From Saccoglossus kowalevskii (lineage: Eukaryota > Hemichordata > Enteropneusta > Harrimaniidae): 20,441 nucleotides of DNA. The translations under genes and the position numbers were made by a program. The notes under the pieces are model-generated. The model was not told the origin of the DNA, did no database searches, and was given only the letters and a program-made list of their open reading frames with translations. Where the stretch lies: NCBI RefSeq assembly GCF_000003605.2, contig NW_003152765.1:13531-33971 (forward strand), read 5' to 3'. Shown in pieces: positions 18,261 to 20,441 of this stretch. The stretch's first letter is position 1. Every line of letters starts with the position of its first letter.

Positions 18261-19129
18261 CTCCATAATGTGACTTAACTTATCACTGTAATCAACCCCA
18301 ATTATTGTGATGTGTTTTTTACTGTAAAGCCTTTCCACAGTAATTAAGTAACGGATACCTCTTTAATTCTCTAATATAGGCTGATCAATACAATTCAAAG
18401 AAATACATGTGAAAGATTTAATGAATTTTCCATATCAGAATCAATCTACAAAATGAGCAAATGGAGTTTCTCCTCAGAATTCAACAAAGGCTGTAATACT
18501 TAACTGTGCAGGTGACAAAAACTAAAAATAACACTAGAGCAGAGAAGAAAAGGAAATTGGATGCAAGTACAACAGTGTTGAATGATACTCTATTAGCATG
18601 CTATTAAATCAAGTAGTTAAGGATTTGTAGGAGAACAAATAAACCTGCGGGGGATATACATAATAACTAAATTGTATGGCCAGTTGTCATAGCCAAGGTC
18701 AACTAAGGTCATGTTAGGATGAAACAATTCAATTTAGGGTAGATAGGGTTCTAATTGAGGGACTGAAACGTATAATTGCTTTGAACACCTACTTTTATAT
18801 TTATGGATAGCATATCATTACAAGAAATGGTGTCGTTTTTTTAATTCCATTTTTGTATTCATGCTGTGTATAGTTATATATTGATAGCTTGCAGGCACAA
18901 TAAGTCTTTGATGTATGCTACTCAATTTGTGTGATTCTACTCACTGACTCGATCCTACCAAGCATATAACAAAGGTCATCAAAAGGATAAATTATATGAG
19001 AAATATGTTTGGTAGTTACATGACATATACATATATATTATTGGAAGCATTTATCAGGGGTTTCACAATTGCACTTAATAGCAGGCCATCATCCTGTAAA
19101 AACAGACAAAAACAAGCCATGCATGGCAC
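18261..19129. other. No recognisable gene or repeat
   Basis: I see no open frame over 60 codons, tandem array, hairpin family member or RNA gene. It separates the minisatellite from the start of element D. Confidence 0.55.
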
Positions 19130-20037
19130 AGTCCTCGTTAGTATGAAATGAAGATATATAGTTTTGTTAATAGTAATATAGCTGGAATATAAACATGTCA
19201 GGAATATGATTATGATGATTGTTTAACATTTAAATAATTGACATTTGTATCTGATTGTCAAACAAGTATCGAGAGATGTTGCTCTGGAACAGCATTAATT
19301 AAAACAAAATCAGTCATTTTGAATACATGTATAATGAATACATAAAATTTGAACATAGTCAGTCAAAGCATGTCAGAGATATGGCTCTAGAAGTCCAATC
19401 ATTAAAACAAAATGGCCATTATTCAGCCATTCTGAATCTGATCTAAAAAATAAAATAACGTGCATCAGGAACCCGTAATGTCTAATGTATTTACCAAGTT
19501 TGAACAAAATCTATCCATAAATGCTTGATATTTGATGATTTTTTAGCACAAAAATGGCCACCATTCGGCCATTTTTAATAGGATCGTCAATCCAATATAT
19601 CTGTATATCTGTGACATAATGTATAATGAATATTTAAAATTTGAACATAATCAGTTACATCAAGCCAGAGATATGGCACTAGAACCACATTTATTAAAAC
19701 AAAATGACCGCCAGTCAGCCATTTTCAATCTTATCTGAAAAACAAAATGATGTGCATCAAGGTTCTATAATGTCCAAAGTATATACAAAGTTTGAACAAA
19801 ATCCATCTGTAAACAGCCGAGAAATGCTTGATTTTGATGATTTTTTAGCACAAAATGGCTGCCATTTGGCCATCTTGAATCAGATCGTGGAACAAAATGA
19901 TGTGCATATGTATAATATCATGTATGATGTATGTGTGAAGTTTGATTGTGATTGGTCCAGGCATTTCCAGGCATTTCACGGACGCACAGAGGTCAAAACG
20001 TAAGTCCCTGTTTTCGGACTGCGTCCGAACAGGAACT
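19130..20037 (+). mobile_element. Hairpin-ended modular element D
   Basis: D starts AGTCCTCGTT (19130-19139, one change from A) and ends in a 35-bp palindrome at 20003-20037 (arms AGTCCCTGTTTTCGG and CCGAACAGGAACT). Both A and D are preceded by CAC. Dyad modules lie at about 19409, 19551, 19701 and 19852, spaced 142, 150 and 151 bp, with a decayed one near 19308. They alternate two types: one after TTATTAAAAC, the other after TTTTTTAGCACA. The period of like modules is therefore 292-301 bp. A short GGACGCACAGAGG spacer precedes the hairpin. Open frames that cross the modules are by-products. No transposition gene is present. Confidence 0.65.
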
Positions 20038-20040
20038 ATT

Positions 20041-20143
20041 AAAAAGGCTCTCAGCAGTGCAAAGTGCTGCACAGCGAGGCCGGCGTAGGCAGAGAGTGGC
20101 CAATTTGGGCTTATAGCAGGCCATATGGCCGGTGGCCGGCTCT
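20041..20143. other. GC-rich palindrome-bearing spacer
   Basis: The base composition jumps here. GGCCATATGGCC (20119-20130) is a perfect 12-bp palindrome, followed by GGTGGCCGGC, and CAGCA/TGCTG (20052-20069) forms another small stem. It lies exactly between the hairpin of D and the first 42-bp repeat and could be the start of another element whose body is the minisatellite. Confidence 0.4.
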
Positions 20144-20441
20144 CAGGATTCACCTTATTACTCACAATAGTATTGGAAGCATTTACAGGATTCACCCTAT
20201 TATTCACAATATTATTAGAAGCATTCACAGGATTCACCTTATTATTAACAATAGTATTGGAAGCATTTACAGGATTCACCCTATTATTCACAATAGTATT
20301 GGAAGCATTCACAGGATTCACCCTATTATTCACAATATTATTGGAAGCATTTAAGGATTCACCCTATTATTCACAATAGTATTGGAAGCATTCACAGGAT
20401 TCACCTTATTATTCACAATAGTATTGGAGGCATTTACAGGA
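20144..20441 (+). repeat. 42-bp minisatellite running off the window
   Basis: Units begin CAGGATTCACC at 20144, 20186, 20228, 20270, 20312, about 20354, 20395 and 20437. All are 42 bp except the fifth, which starts at 20312 and loses the base at its junction with the next unit, near 20353. Each unit reads CAGGATTCACCCTATTATTC, then ACAATAGTATTGGAAGCATT and two bases. Because 42 is 14 codons, several frames stay open on both strands and give 14-residue repeats such as VNASNTIVNNRVNP on the minus strand and GFTLLFTIVLEAFT on the plus strand. The one-base loss breaks every frame, which argues against coding. Confidence 0.9.

Noticed and set aside
19845-20333. 162-codon minus-strand frame with VNASNTIVNNRVNP repeats
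   Set aside because: It is produced by a 42-bp minisatellite plus the end of element D. The repeat is broken by a one-base loss near 20353.

Overview
This is an AT-rich, repeat-packed stretch of animal nuclear DNA with no complete host gene that I can recognise. Spliced-genome features dominate: LINE tails, a tRNA-derived SINE, several minisatellites, and interspersed elements with tandem core modules and a terminal hairpin. That architecture is best known from the 'pearl' elements of bivalves and from Helentron-associated (HINE/DINE-1-like) elements, so a marine invertebrate is the natural guess. The sequence does not let me fix the phylum. All homology between elements was found by eye.

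Layout. 1-153: a CA microsatellite running into a GACTCCCA-type hairpin. 195-600: copy 1 of a dispersed repeat ('G'). About 1600-1859: a LINE-like 3' tail. 2308-2757: a 55-bp minisatellite. 2826-3200: copy 1 of a second dispersed repeat ('R'). 3401-5255: two hairpin-ended elements (A, apparently end to end; B, 5'-truncated). 5541-5733: one weak candidate exon. 6013-6612: R copy 2, inverted. 6880-7530: a second family of modular, hairpin-ended element ('F'). 7762-8704: G copy 2, whose last 453 bp are present twice in tandem, almost identical. 9045-9475: a decayed minisatellite.

10597-10628: two X-box-like palindromes. 11001-11815 (minus strand): the 3' end of a LINE coding the zinc-knuckle tail of its reverse transcriptase protein. 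12097-12420: a tRNA-derived SINE. 13263-14100: a second, unrelated LINE 3' end that abuts an inverted fragment of G. 14731-14893: R copy 3. 15064-15949: hairpin element C, carrying a nested insertion with NRF1- and YY1-like sites. 16418-16530: a promoter-like cluster. 17224-18260: a 1-kb 32-bp minisatellite with a 316-bp higher-order repeat. 19130-20037: hairpin element D, apparently end to end. 20144-20441: a 42-bp minisatellite that leaves the window.

The most interesting theme is the hairpin elements. Two families with unrelated sequence share one plan: core modules of about 110-170 bp, a simple-sequence spacer, and a 32-35-bp 3' palindrome. In the first family the left arm of the palindrome also begins the element. 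Its modules each contain an ATGGC...GCCAT dyad, its C/D members alternate two module types as a dimer of about 290-300 bp, and all six copies of its hairpin lie on the same strand.
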